Below, one piece after another: positions 1 to 8,237 of a stretch of DNA of 64,000 nt. The notes under the pieces are model-generated. The model was not told the DNA's origin and searched no databases. It saw nothing but the letters and a program-made list of their open reading frames with translations. This DNA comes from Lachnospiraceae bacterium (lineage in GTDB: Bacteria; Bacillota; Clostridia; Lachnospirales; Lachnospiraceae): assembly GCA_017938405.1 (NCBI GenBank), contig JAGBBP010000020.1, positions 1 through 64,000 of the forward strand, written 5' to 3'. Each line of letters begins with the position of its first letter. Position 1 is the stretch's first letter. Both the position numbers and the translations under genes were made by a program.

Positions 1-45
1 AAGAATTTGCGGGCATACTAAGAAAGCAAAGGGCGCCTTAAATAT

Positions 46-117
46 TCCTCGATAGCTCAATGGTAGAGCACACGGCTGTTAACCGTGGGGTTGTTGGTTC
101 GAGCCCAACTCGGGGAG
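46..117 (+). tRNA. tRNA-Asn (GTT)
   Basis: A full cloverleaf can be drawn. The acceptor strands TCCTCGA and TCGGGGA pair over seven positions (one G-T), the anticodon loop is CTGTTAA with anticodon GTT, and the T arm reads GTTCGAGCC. The discriminator base is G at 117 and no CCA is encoded. It lies 48 bp before a tRNA-Cys and probably shares its transcript. Confidence 0.95.
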
Positions 118-165
118 CTAAAATGTTGGAACATTTTTACGGTTTCAGCATATATTATAGTATAA

Positions 166-237
166 GGCGACATAGCCAAGTGGTAAGGCGTGGGTCTGCA
201 ACACCCTGATTCATCGGTTCAAATCCGATTGTCGCCT
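166..237 (+). tRNA. tRNA-Cys (GCA)
   Basis: The acceptor stem GGCGACA pairs with TGTCGCC, the anticodon loop CTGCAAC carries GCA, and the T loop reads GTTCAAATC. The discriminator is T at 237 and CCA is not encoded. The outermost anticodon-stem pair is a T-T mismatch; otherwise the fold is regular. A Rho-independent terminator follows directly, so this closes the tRNA operon. Confidence 0.94.
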
Positions 238-239
238 CT

Positions 240-267
240 AAGCTCTGATGTAAGGTCAGAGCTTTTT
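240..267 (+). terminator. Terminator of the tRNA operon
   Basis: AAGCTCTGA and TCAGAGCTT form a 9-bp stem with a 7-nt loop, followed by a run of six T. It ends the tRNA-Asn/tRNA-Cys transcript. Confidence 0.85.
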
Positions 268-296
268 TCTATGTAAGGTAAATGAATTTGTGCTAT

Positions 297-342
297 TAAA
301 AGGCCCACATACTTCGTGATTCTCTCACTCGGTAGTGGGCGC
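297..342 (-). terminator. Probable terminator of the VanZ-GTPase operon
   Basis: On the minus strand GCGCCCAC and GTGGGCC close a hairpin that holds a smaller GTGA/TCAC stem, followed by TTTT. It lies about 30 bp beyond the stop codon of the ribosomal GTPase gene. The T tract is short, so efficiency is uncertain. Confidence 0.55.
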
Positions 343-372
343 TTTTACATAATCGAAGATTTTAATAATTAC

Positions 373-2964
373 TTAGAGCTTCTTATCCAAATATTCTTTT
401 CGAATCATCTCTTCCAATGCCCTCACTTCCTGTTCAAACTCCCTTGCAGAGACACGATGACAGCCCTGCCCGGCAATAATAATTTGTTCCATATAGTCCG
501 AGGTGGCAACCCGGACATAGTGTTTCCGGCCGTGTTCGTGGGCAAACCGCTCGATATAGGTGTCGGCGGTTTCCGCTTCCTTCGTGTAAACTACATGGAT
601 ATTGTGGTAGTCAAAGGTTTCCGTGGCGTGGTTCTGTACGCGGTAGGCATCAAATACTACAATTAATTCACATTTTTTCATGCCCTGGTAGTTACACATA
701 CAATCTAAGAGTTTGTTTCGGGCAGAGTCCAGATTGGTGGCAGCCAGTTCTTTTAGCTCCTGCCAGGAGAAAATGATGTTATAACCGTCCACCAGGAGGT
801 AGGAAGTTCCGGTGCTCTGAACGGTTTCCTTGCCTTTGTAACCGGAAGCCACCGGGTCATAGCTTCTTGTTTTTGCGAAAGGACGATAATGTTTTGTTTC
901 CTTTGTGTTGCTGTTGGCGAAGCCGCTGCGATGAAGGATTGCATCGATTTCTTCCGTGCCGAGAGCAGCATCCAAGGCAGAAACCGTGTTGTGTACCGGC
1001 TGACCGGAGCGGGAAGGTTCGCCGGAGATTCCCTTTTTCCGTGCTTCCAGAATGCTTTCAATGTGCATATGTGCAAATACTTCGTTCCACGGCACAATAT
1101 CGCCGCTTCCGTGGGAACAAAATACGGAGGAAGACGGGTTGCGGGTGTCTCTTTCGGGATCATAGCCCATGGATGCGATGACTTCTTCTGCATTATGGCA
1201 AGGTTTGTATCCGCCCTGGCCCAGATACAGTTTTCCGTGTCCTTTGGTATAGGCGATAAATTCGCTTTGGTAATCGGTAAAGGCGGAGACCGGAGCACTT
1301 CCGCTGATTACCGCAAAGTCGGCGTCCATATCGGCCTCTTTTAATTCAAAATCTGCATGCATTCGTTCCAAATCCGTCATGGCACGCCCCACAGAAGCAC
1401 GTGGAAGTTCCAGCGTAAAACTGTAATAAGGCTCCAGAAGAACAGAAGTAGCCTGCATGAGTCCCTGACGGATGGCACGATAGGTGGCCTGTCGGAAATC
1501 GCCGCCTTCGGTGTGCTTCTGGTGTGCACGACCGCCTACCAGAGAGATGATTACATCTGTTAAAGGAGAGCCGGTTAAGACGCCCCGGTGGGTACGTTCC
1601 TGCAGGTGGGTCAGAATGAGACGCTGCCAGTTGCGGTCCAGACCGCTTCCTTCGCAATCCAGCTTGCAGGTAATCCCGCTCCCCGGTTCTCCCGGTTCCA
1701 GAATCAGATGCACCTCGGCATAATGGCGCAAAGGCTCAAAATGCCCGACGCCTTCTACCGTGTCTGCAATGGTTTCTTTATAGACAATATTGCCGGCGCC
1801 GAAATCCACCTGGATTTCGAAGCGTTCCGCAATCACTGTTTTCAAAATTTCGATTTGAACCGCCCCCATGACCTGTAAATGAATCTCCTTTAAAAATTCA
1901 TTCCAAACCACATGAAGCTTCGGATCTTCTTCTTCCAATAACCGTAACTTCGGAATGGCAAGTAGCGGGTCCGTTCCGTCTAAAATAAGAAGTTTGTAGG
2001 TGAGTACCGGTTCCAACAACGGAATATTGGACGGAATATCATTGCCCAGGGATTGTCCCGCAAAGGTAGAGTCAAGACCGGTAACGGCGCAAACTTCACC
2101 GGCAGAAAGTTCGTTTGCGGTGGTAAATTTTTCGCCGGAATAAAGCCGGATTTGGTTGATTTTTTCCGTGTCGGTAACAGACATACGGGAAAGCAGGGTG
2201 CCGCCGGTGACTTTCAGATGGGTCAGACGGTTTCCTTGGGAGTCCCGGGTTATTTTATAGATATTTGCACCAAAGTCGCTCGGATAGTGCTTTGGCTGCA
2301 TGTAAGTATTCAGACCGTCTATCAGGGATTCGATGCCGTTCATGCGGAGTGCGGAACCGAAATAGCATGGGAATAGCTTCCGGTTTGCGATAACGGTAGC
2401 AATGTCTTTGTCGATAATCTCTTCCCCTGCCAGATGCTTGTCCAAAAGAGATTCGTCGGTTAAGGCAATTGCTTCCGTATCCAGGGCGGACTTTACGGAA
2501 AAATCTACAACGGAATCTGAGAGCATATTACGAAGCTGTTCTAATAAAAGATGTTTATTTGTGCCCTGTTGGTCCATTTTGTTGACAAAAAGAAAGGTAG
2601 GAATACGGTAATGCTTTAACAAATACCACAGGGTTTTGGTATGACCCTGTACACCGTCGGCCCCACTGATGACCAAAATCGCATAGTCCAGTACCTGAAG
2701 GGTACGTTCCATTTCCGCGGAAAAGTCCACATGTCCCGGAGTATCCAACAGAGTGACGGAATAGTCGGGAAGTGTAAAACGCGCCTGCTTTGAAAAAATG
2801 GTGATGCCTCGGGCCCGTTCCATGGAATCGGTGTCCAGAAACGCATCCCGGTTGTCTACCCGCCCCAGCGTCCGGATGGCACCGGTGGAGTAGAGTAAAG
2901 CTTCCGATAAAGTTGTTTTTCCGGCATCCACGTGTGCCAACATACCGATAACGATGTGATTCAT
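373..2964 (-). CDS. TetM-like ribosomal protection GTPase fused to a YacP/Rae1-like NYN nuclease domain
   Basis: This 863-residue protein begins as a translational GTPase of the Tet(M)/EF-G group: P-loop AHVDAGKTT near residue 10, DTPGHVDF near 75 and NKMD near 130, then beta-barrel and EF-G III-V-like regions to about residue 640. Such proteins bind the ribosome and, in Tet(M), remove tetracycline. Tet(M) is about 640 residues, so roughly 220 are extra. From about residue 721 (DNA 376-804) a separate domain reads VDGYN, VFDAY, ETADTYIE and VATSD, the acidic motif pattern of NYN/PIN-like YacP; YacP of Bacillus subtilis is Rae1, a ribosome-associated A-site mRNA endonuclease. The start has AGGAG seven bases upstream, overlapping the end of the VanZ-like gene 13 bp away, so the two are an operon. 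Family and fusion are clear from sequence; drug resistance and nuclease activity are inferred. Confidence 0.9.
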   Translation of the reverse strand: MNHIVIGMLAHVDAGKTTLSEALLYSTGAIRTLGRVDNRDAFLDTDSMERARGITIFSKQARFTLPDYSVTLLDTPGHVDFSAEMERTLQVLDYAILVISGADGVQGHTKTLWYLLKHYRIPTFLFVNKMDQQGTNKHLLLEQLRNMLSDSVVDFSVKSALDTEAIALTDESLLDKHLAGEEIIDKDIATVIANRKLFPCYFGSALRMNGIESLIDGLNTYMQPKHYPSDFGANIYKITRDSQGNRLTHLKVTGGTLLSRMSVTDTEKINQIRLYSGEKFTTANELSAGEVCAVTGLDSTFAGQSLGNDIPSNIPLLEPVLTYKLLILDGTDPLLAIPKLRLLEEEDPKLHVVWNEFLKEIHLQVMGAVQIEILKTVIAERFEIQVDFGAGNIVYKETIADTVEGVGHFEPLRHYAEVHLILEPGEPGSGITCKLDCEGSGLDRNWQRLILTHLQERTHRGVLTGSPLTDVIISLVGGRAHQKHTEGGDFRQATYRAIRQGLMQATSVLLEPYYSFTLELPRASVGRAMTDLERMHADFELKEADMDADFAVISGSAPVSAFTDYQSEFIAYTKGHGKLYLGQGGYKPCHNAEEVIASMGYDPERDTRNPSSSVFCSHGSGDIVPWNEVFAHMHIESILEARKKGISGEPSRSGQPVHNTVSALDAALGTEEIDAILHRSGFANSNTKETKHYRPFAKTRSYDPVASGYKGKETVQSTGTSYLLVDGYNIIFSWQELKELAATNLDSARNKLLDCMCNYQGMKKCELIVVFDAYRVQNHATETFDYHNIHVVYTKEAETADTYIERFAHEHGRKHYVRVATSDYMEQIIIAGQGCHRVSAREFEQEVRALEEMIRKEYLDKKL

Positions 2965-2977
2965 AGTTACGCTCCTG

Positions 2978-3487
2978 TTACTGAGGACTCTTTTTCAGAC
3001 AACGAAAGTGACATAAAATAAGTAAGATACATCCGACCGTGATTCCGACGGAATCCACCAAAACATCCAAAGGGGTACCGCAACGTCCGGGGACAAGGCT
3101 TTGGTGAAACTCGTCTGCCGCGGCGGAAAGTAAGCTCAGAAAAAAAGCCGGAAGTATTAATTTATAAAAGAAATGTTTTCCCTGCACGGAAATTCCCTGA
3201 TAGGGAAGCCAAATCCGTAACGGAAGATACAGGGTTAAGGTCAGCAAAAAGTATTCCGTTACATGGGCAAGCTTCCGAATCAGAAGCTGAATATCCTCAG
3301 CCTTTGCAAGCAATTGAATCTCGGAAGAATCGAAGGAAAATATCCGGTCAAAAAGGCACACAATCCAATAACTGACCTGGTAGCTTAAGGAACCGGAGGT
3401 TGCCCCGTCCTGTGCGGAAAATCCGAAAATCAAAAGCAGCATCAGAAGGGCGGGAAGGAAGGATAACCATCGAAGGAAATGTTTCAT
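2978..3487 (-). CDS. VanZ-like membrane protein
   Basis: This 169-residue protein has hydrophobic segments near residues 8-24, 78-95, 108-125 and 145-162. The VanZ-family signature is visible: RKLAHVTEY near 71, and DEFHQ followed by PGR and DVLVDSVG near 125-150. VanZ of Tn1546 gives low-level teicoplanin resistance, but chromosomal VanZ-like proteins are common in Firmicutes and mostly uncharacterised. It is the first gene of a two-gene unit with the ribosomal GTPase. No vanHAX-type genes are nearby, so glycopeptide resistance should not be assumed. Confidence 0.85.
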   Translation of the reverse strand: MKHFLRWLSFLPALLMLLLIFGFSAQDGATSGSLSYQVSYWIVCLFDRIFSFDSSEIQLLAKAEDIQLLIRKLAHVTEYFLLTLTLYLPLRIWLPYQGISVQGKHFFYKLILPAFFLSLLSAAADEFHQSLVPGRCGTPLDVLVDSVGITVGCILLILCHFRCLKKSPQ

Positions 3488-3498
3488 AGGGACCTCTT

Positions 3499-3552
3499 AA
3501 AAAGAGTGCTCCGGTCGTCGTGGGTTCAGGACAAGTACCGCAGCACTCTTTA
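3499..3552 (-). terminator. Terminator after the esterase gene
   Basis: AAAGAGTGCT (3501-3510) and AGCACTCTTT (3542-3551) form a 10-bp inverted repeat around a loop of about 31 nt. Read on the minus strand it ends in a TTTTT tract, placed about 40 bp past the esterase stop codon. The long loop lowers certainty. Confidence 0.6.
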
Positions 3553-3590
3553 AAATGCGTGATTAGTTACAAGGGAATAATCGCAAAGGA

Positions 3591-4421
3591 TTATTTAAAT
3601 ACAGCGCGTAAGAAATTGTATAAGCCCGGACGGATGGCGGTTGCATTATGTTCTGCTCCTGGGAACTCAATCCAGGTATGAGGTACCTGATTGGTCTCCA
3701 AAATCTTGTGATAGCCCATCGGGAACTGACCTACGGTACCGTCGTTGCTGCCACAGCATACCATGACTAATTTTGCTGCATAGTCTTTGCCTGCAAAGGT
3801 CATCTCGCTCTCCTGCATCTGTCCCGGATGGGTCATAGCCCAGTCCTGAGCCGGAGTGGCTCCCGGAGCCGGTGCAATGGCACCTACATAATCAAATAAA
3901 TCCGGACGGGTAAAGCCAATGAACAAGGTCTCGCGACCGCCCATGGAAAATCCGGCAATTGCCTGATGTTCACGGTCGGTATAAACGGAATATTTGCTTG
4001 CGATAAACGGCATCGAATCCGTAACCAGGTCGTTAATGAAATTATCGTACGGCTTTACGGCTTCCTGATTGAAGGCCGGCTGCTGGTTCGGGTCCGAGGT
4101 AGCATACATATGCGGAAGTACAACAATCATTTCTTCACAAAGACCATCTGCGGTAAGGTTGCCGAGAAGTTCTAAAAGCTTACGGTCATTGTCACGGAGG
4201 TGAACGTACTCATCACCGAAAATGCCGTGCAATAAATAAAGTACCGGATACTTTTTGGAAGTATCATACTTCGGAGGAAGTATCACATTGGCTCCTCTGT
4301 CGAGACCGGTGGTAGTAGAAAAATAGGTTTCATGCACAACCTCCGGATAAATGACATCATCTCTTTTTTCGTAAGAAGAAAGAGGACATTCAAGTTCTAC
4401 GGTAATTCCGTTCATTATCAT
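3591..4421 (-). CDS. Carbohydrate esterase 1-type alpha/beta hydrolase
   Basis: The protein is 276 residues from the chosen start. It shows the alpha/beta-hydrolase esterase D/CE1 layout: an oxyanion region LLHGIFGDE, the nucleophile elbow GFSMGG (Ser159), a likely acid in CCGSNDG near 224, and a histidine in GAEHNAT near 258. Families of this type remove acetyl or feruloyl groups from plant polysaccharides, and the window also encodes a GH10 xylanase, so deacylation of xylan fragments is plausible. No signal peptide is present, so it should act in the cytoplasm. The start at 4421 has AAAGGAGG seven bases upstream; an upstream in-frame ATG at 4451 would put that ribosome site inside the gene. 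The substrate is inferred. Confidence 0.85.
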   Translation of the reverse strand: MIMNGITVELECPLSSYEKRDDVIYPEVVHETYFSTTTGLDRGANVILPPKYDTSKKYPVLYLLHGIFGDEYVHLRDNDRKLLELLGNLTADGLCEEMIVVLPHMYATSDPNQQPAFNQEAVKPYDNFINDLVTDSMPFIASKYSVYTDREHQAIAGFSMGGRETLFIGFTRPDLFDYVGAIAPAPGATPAQDWAMTHPGQMQESEMTFAGKDYAAKLVMVCCGSNDGTVGQFPMGYHKILETNQVPHTWIEFPGAEHNATAIRPGLYNFLRAVFK

Positions 4422-4642
4422 AAAAACCCCTCCTTTGATTTGATGCAACAATTTATATCCTTATGTAAGACATATCTGTTTCAAAACAGTATATCATATT
4501 TTAAGTCAAATGGCAAATCTTTTGAAAGAAAAGAGAAACCCGGTATCCAAGAGTTTTACATAAGAAAATTAATATTTTTATTGCAACCCGGAAGGTTTCG
4601 TGGTATTATATCATTGGATATTTGTTGAAAGGAAGCGTAAAT

Positions 4643-5833
4643 ATGTTAGCAGAAGCAATGGTGGAGCTTGGAAAGAAGCGTTCCACAATCAGAGAAATTT
4701 TTGAATACGGCAACCAGCGTGCCAAAATTGTAGGAAGAGAGAATATTTTTGATTTCAGTATCGGTAATCCGAATGTACCGGCACCGGAGACCGTAACGAA
4801 GACGTTACTGGAGATGATTCAGTCCGAGAATCCGGCAGTGCTCCACGGGTATACCAGTGCCCAGGGTGCGGATTTTGTTCGTGATTCCATTTCTGCGTCC
4901 ATCAATCGCAGATTCGGTACGAATTTTACGAAGGACAATTTGTACATGACCGTAGGTGCCGCAGCGGCAATCAGTATTGTATTTAAGGCTCTTACGGTAC
5001 CGGGAGACGAGTTTATCGTATTTGCTCCGTTCTTCCCGGAATATGCATGCTTTATTGAGAAGGGTGCAGGGGCAAAGTGTGTCATTGTACCGGCAGATAC
5101 GGAGAGCTTTCAGATTAATTTCGAGGAGTTTGAAAAGCGCATTAATGAGAAAACCAAGGGCGTTGTAATTAATTCCCCGAATAATCCGTCCGGTGCGGTG
5201 TATTCCGAGGCAACCATTAAGCGCCTGGCACAGATTCTTTCCGAAAAAGAGAAAGAGTACGGACATGCCATTTACCTGATTTCCGACGAACCGTATCGTG
5301 AAATCGCTTATGACGGCGTGGAGATTCCGTATGTGACTAAGTATTATAAGAATACCTTTGTTTGTTATTCCTACAGTAAGTCCCTTTCCCTGCCGGGTGA
5401 ACGTATCGGATATATCGTAGTTCCGTGCGAGATGGAAGACTGGCAGGATGCGTATGCTGCGGTTTGCGGCGCGGGACGAATTCTCGGTTATGTAAATGCA
5501 CCGAGTATGTTCCAGCGCGTAGCGGCAAAGTGTGTCGAGGAGACCGCTGATATTTCCATTTATCAGAAGAACCGCGATTTATTATACGAGGGAATGACTT
5601 CCTTCGGCTATAATGTAGTGAAGCCGCAGGGTGCGTTCTATTTATTCCCGCAGGCTTTGGAGGCTGACGAGAAAGCCTTCTGTGAGCGTGCAAAGAAGTA
5701 TGATTTGCTTTTGGTTCCGGGTACGGATTTCGGCTGTCCGGGCTTCCTTCGTATTTCTTACTGCGTAAAGACCGAGCAGGTGGAGCGTGCGCTTCCGTTG
5801 TTTGAGAAGCTGGCAAAAGAGTACGGCAGATAA
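4643..5833 (+). CDS. Class I/II pyridoxal-phosphate aminotransferase
   Basis: This 396-residue cytosolic protein matches fold-type I aminotransferases. It contains NSPNNPSGAVY, the ISDEPYREI segment with the PLP-stacking Asp/Tyr, and SYSKSLSLPGERIGY, whose Lys246 should form the Schiff base. Aspartate or alanine aminotransferase is the likeliest activity; the sequence alone does not fix the substrate. It precedes asnS by 112 bp, and aspartate supply would suit that neighbour, but this is inference. The start at 4643 follows GAAAGGAAG; an in-frame TTG at 4622 is less likely because it leaves the ribosome site inside the coding region. Confidence 0.9.
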   Translation: MLAEAMVELGKKRSTIREIFEYGNQRAKIVGRENIFDFSIGNPNVPAPETVTKTLLEMIQSENPAVLHGYTSAQGADFVRDSISASINRRFGTNFTKDNLYMTVGAAAAISIVFKALTVPGDEFIVFAPFFPEYACFIEKGAGAKCVIVPADTESFQINFEEFEKRINEKTKGVVINSPNNPSGAVYSEATIKRLAQILSEKEKEYGHAIYLISDEPYREIAYDGVEIPYVTKYYKNTFVCYSYSKSLSLPGERIGYIVVPCEMEDWQDAYAAVCGAGRILGYVNAPSMFQRVAAKCVEETADISIYQKNRDLLYEGMTSFGYNVVKPQGAFYLFPQALEADEKAFCERAKKYDLLLVPGTDFGCPGFLRISYCVKTEQVERALPLFEKLAKEYGR

Positions 5834-5945
5834 GTATAACAGAAAGCGGATAAGGGGAAAATGGAAGAAATAGGGGACACGGTGACCGGGAGGTTGTGTG
5901 TAAAGAATGAAATAACGGGAGCTTCCCGTCGGAAGGAGAATAAAA

Positions 5946-7337
5946 ATGGAGTTAGTAACAGTAAGAGAGTTGTATCGTAACAGAGAGCAGTATTTAGGTA
6001 AAAAGGTAACCGTAGGCGGTTGGGTAAGAAGTGTCAGAGATTCCAAGGCATTCGGATTTATTGTTTTAAACGACGGTACGTTCTTTGAAACCTTACAGGT
6101 AGTATATCATGATACCATGGATAATTTTGCGGAGGTTTCCAAACTGAACGTAGGTTCCGCAATTATCGTAACCGGTGAGCTTGTAGCTACGCCGGATGCA
6201 AAGCAGCCGTTCGAGATACAGGCGGAAGAGGTATTTGTAGAGGGCGCTTCCACCCCGGATTATCCGTTACAGAAAAAGCGCCATACACTGGAGTTTTTAC
6301 GTACCATGACCCATCTTCGTCCGCGTACCAATACGTTCCAGGCGGTGTTCCGCGTGCGTTCCCTGATTGCCTATGCCATTCATAAATTTTTCCAGGAGAG
6401 AGATTTTGTGTATGTGCATACGCCGCTCATTACCGGAAGTGACTGTGAAGGTGCGGGCGAAATGTTCCGTGTTACCACCATGGATATGGAAAACGTACCG
6501 AAGAATCCGGACGGTTCCGTAGATTACACCAAGGATTTCTTCGGAAAGTCCACCAACCTTACCGTAAGCGGTCAGTTAAACGGTGAGACTTATGCCATGG
6601 CATTCCGTAACATTTATACCTTCGGACCGACCTTCCGTGCGGAGAATTCCAATACCACCCGTCATGCGGCGGAGTTCTGGATGATTGAGCCGGAAATCGC
6701 ATTTGCGGATTTAAAGGATGATATGATGCTTGCGGAGAGCATGATTAAGTATATTATTAAGTTTGTGCTTGAAAATGCGCCGGAAGAAATGAATTTCTTC
6801 AATAGCTTTGTAGATAAGGGATTAATCGAGCGTCTGAACCACGTTGCAAATTCCGAATTCGGTCATGTAACCTACACCGAAGCAATTGAGATTTTGGAGA
6901 AGAATAATGACAACTTTGATTATAAGGTAAGCTGGGGCTGTGATTTGCAGACGGAGCATGAACGTTATCTTACCGAGCAGGTATTTAAAAAGCCGGTATT
7001 CGTAACGGATTATCCGAAGGATATCAAGGCTTTCTATATGAAGATGAACGAGGATAACAAGACGGTTGCGGCAATGGATCTTTTGGTACCGGGCATTGGT
7101 GAGATTATCGGAGGCAGCCAGAGAGAAGACGATTACGACAAGCTGTATAAGAGAATGGAAGAGTTAAAGTTAAATCCGGAAGATTACGAGTTCTATTTGG
7201 ATTTGCGTAAGTACGGTTCCGCAAGACATGCGGGATTCGGTCTCGGATTTGAACGTTGCGTGATGTACCTGACCGGTATCGGTAATATCCGTGACGTAGT
7301 ACCGTTCCCGAGAACGGTGGGCACTTGCGATTTATAA
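5946..7337 (+). CDS. asnS: Asparaginyl-tRNA synthetase
   Basis: The 463-residue protein has an N-terminal OB-fold anticodon-binding domain (about residues 1-105, starting [18 protein letters not shown]) and a class II catalytic core. Motif 2 is visible as [16 protein letters not shown] near 235 and motif 3 as [15 protein letters not shown] near 430. The absence of the extra features of archaeal AspRS, and overall closeness to bacterial AsnRS, support asparagine specificity. It charges tRNA-Asn such as the one at 46-117. The start has GGAAGGAG seven bases upstream. A small ACGGGA/TCCCGT hairpin lies just before the ribosome site. No T-box is present in the 112-bp gap. Confidence 0.95.
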   Translation: MELVTVRELYRNREQYLGKKVTVGGWVRSVRDSKAFGFIVLNDGTFFETLQVVYHDTMDNFAEVSKLNVGSAIIVTGELVATPDAKQPFEIQAEEVFVEGASTPDYPLQKKRHTLEFLRTMTHLRPRTNTFQAVFRVRSLIAYAIHKFFQERDFVYVHTPLITGSDCEGAGEMFRVTTMDMENVPKNPDGSVDYTKDFFGKSTNLTVSGQLNGETYAMAFRNIYTFGPTFRAENSNTTRHAAEFWMIEPEIAFADLKDDMMLAESMIKYIIKFVLENAPEEMNFFNSFVDKGLIERLNHVANSEFGHVTYTEAIEILEKNNDNFDYKVSWGCDLQTEHERYLTEQVFKKPVFVTDYPKDIKAFYMKMNEDNKTVAAMDLLVPGIGEIIGGSQREDDYDKLYKRMEELKLNPEDYEFYLDLRKYGSARHAGFGLGFERCVMYLTGIGNIRDVVPFPRTVGTCDL

Positions 7338-7356
7338 TCAAAAGAGGAGGATGCGT

Positions 7357-8169
7357 ATGAAACCGGAAGCAGTGTTTCCAAATATTAAAAAAACAAAGTT
7401 ATTGTTTCAGACTCCTGCGGTCGGATTAAATAAGGAACAGTGTCCGATTGTCAGAGAAACCGGATATGCTTTCCCACAGTTTATCTTTTGCGCGGAAGGC
7501 GAAGGGGTACTGGAGACGGAAGACAAGGTATTCCAGTTGGAGCAGGGATGCGTGTTCTTTCTTCCGGAAGGACGGGAACATCGTTATTACGGAAAAGGGA
7601 AATGGGTGACCAGCTGGATTACACTTGCGGGGGAAGGCATGGCACAGGCATTGGAATGTATGGGAATCAAGGATGCCGTTGTATTAAACGGCATGGATAC
7701 TTCCCGGTTTGAACGTATTTTGCGTCAGATTTTAACGGAGCTTAAGAATGATCGCTTAAACGGTATGGAACGCAGTTCGGTGCATATTTATGACCTTATG
7801 ATGGAGTTCTATATGTTGCAGCATGAGCTGGCACAGCCGCAGACAAAGGGGAAGCAAAGACTTCTTCCGCTTTTGGATTATATTGATGAGCATATCACCG
7901 AACAGATGACATTGCAGGATTTGGCCAACGTGTTAAATATTACTCCGCAGCATTTGTGTCGAACCTTTAAGGAAGCCTTTTCCATGCGTCCGTTTGAGTA
8001 TATTACGAGACGGCGGATTCAGATTTCCAAGCGTTATCTGGCTGACCGGAATATGAAGATTGCAGCGGTAGGACAGATGGTCGGTATCCGGGATGTGAGC
8101 TATTATTGCTATAACTTTAAGCGTTTAGAGGGAATTACGCCAAACGAATTCCGTGCACAGAACTTTTAA
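7357..8169 (+). CDS. AraC-family transcriptional regulator
   Basis: The 270-residue protein has an N-terminal cupin-like sensor (about 20-130; GCVFFLPEGREHRYYG) and a C-terminal pair of helix-turn-helix motifs: LQDLANVLNITPQHLCRTFKEAF near 185 and the second in VGIRDVSYYCYNFKRLEGITPNEFR near 245. This is the layout of sugar-responsive AraC regulators. The start at 7357 sits six bases after AGGAGG; an ATG at 7351 abuts the ribosome site and is unlikely. It is encoded 20 bp after asnS and 68 bp before a sensor kinase. No adjacent sugar operon reveals its ligand or targets. Confidence 0.9.
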   Translation: MKPEAVFPNIKKTKLLFQTPAVGLNKEQCPIVRETGYAFPQFIFCAEGEGVLETEDKVFQLEQGCVFFLPEGREHRYYGKGKWVTSWITLAGEGMAQALECMGIKDAVVLNGMDTSRFERILRQILTELKNDRLNGMERSSVHIYDLMMEFYMLQHELAQPQTKGKQRLLPLLDYIDEHITEQMTLQDLANVLNITPQHLCRTFKEAFSMRPFEYITRRRIQISKRYLADRNMKIAAVGQMVGIRDVSYYCYNFKRLEGITPNEFRAQNF

Positions 8170-8237
8170 GGAAGCACTTCGATAAATGGGGAAAATAAGG
8201 GCAGAGTATCTTTAGGGAGAGACAGGAGGCGACTGCC

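Noticed and set aside
889..1344. Plus-strand open frames over the ribosomal GTPase gene, 69-151 codons
   Set aside because: They lie opposite a clear coding sequence, have no ribosome sites and no recognisable protein features.
2978..3487. VanZ-like gene as evidence of glycopeptide resistance
   Set aside because: No vanH, vanA/B-type ligase, vanX or vanRS genes are nearby, and VanZ-like proteins are common in Firmicutes chromosomes.
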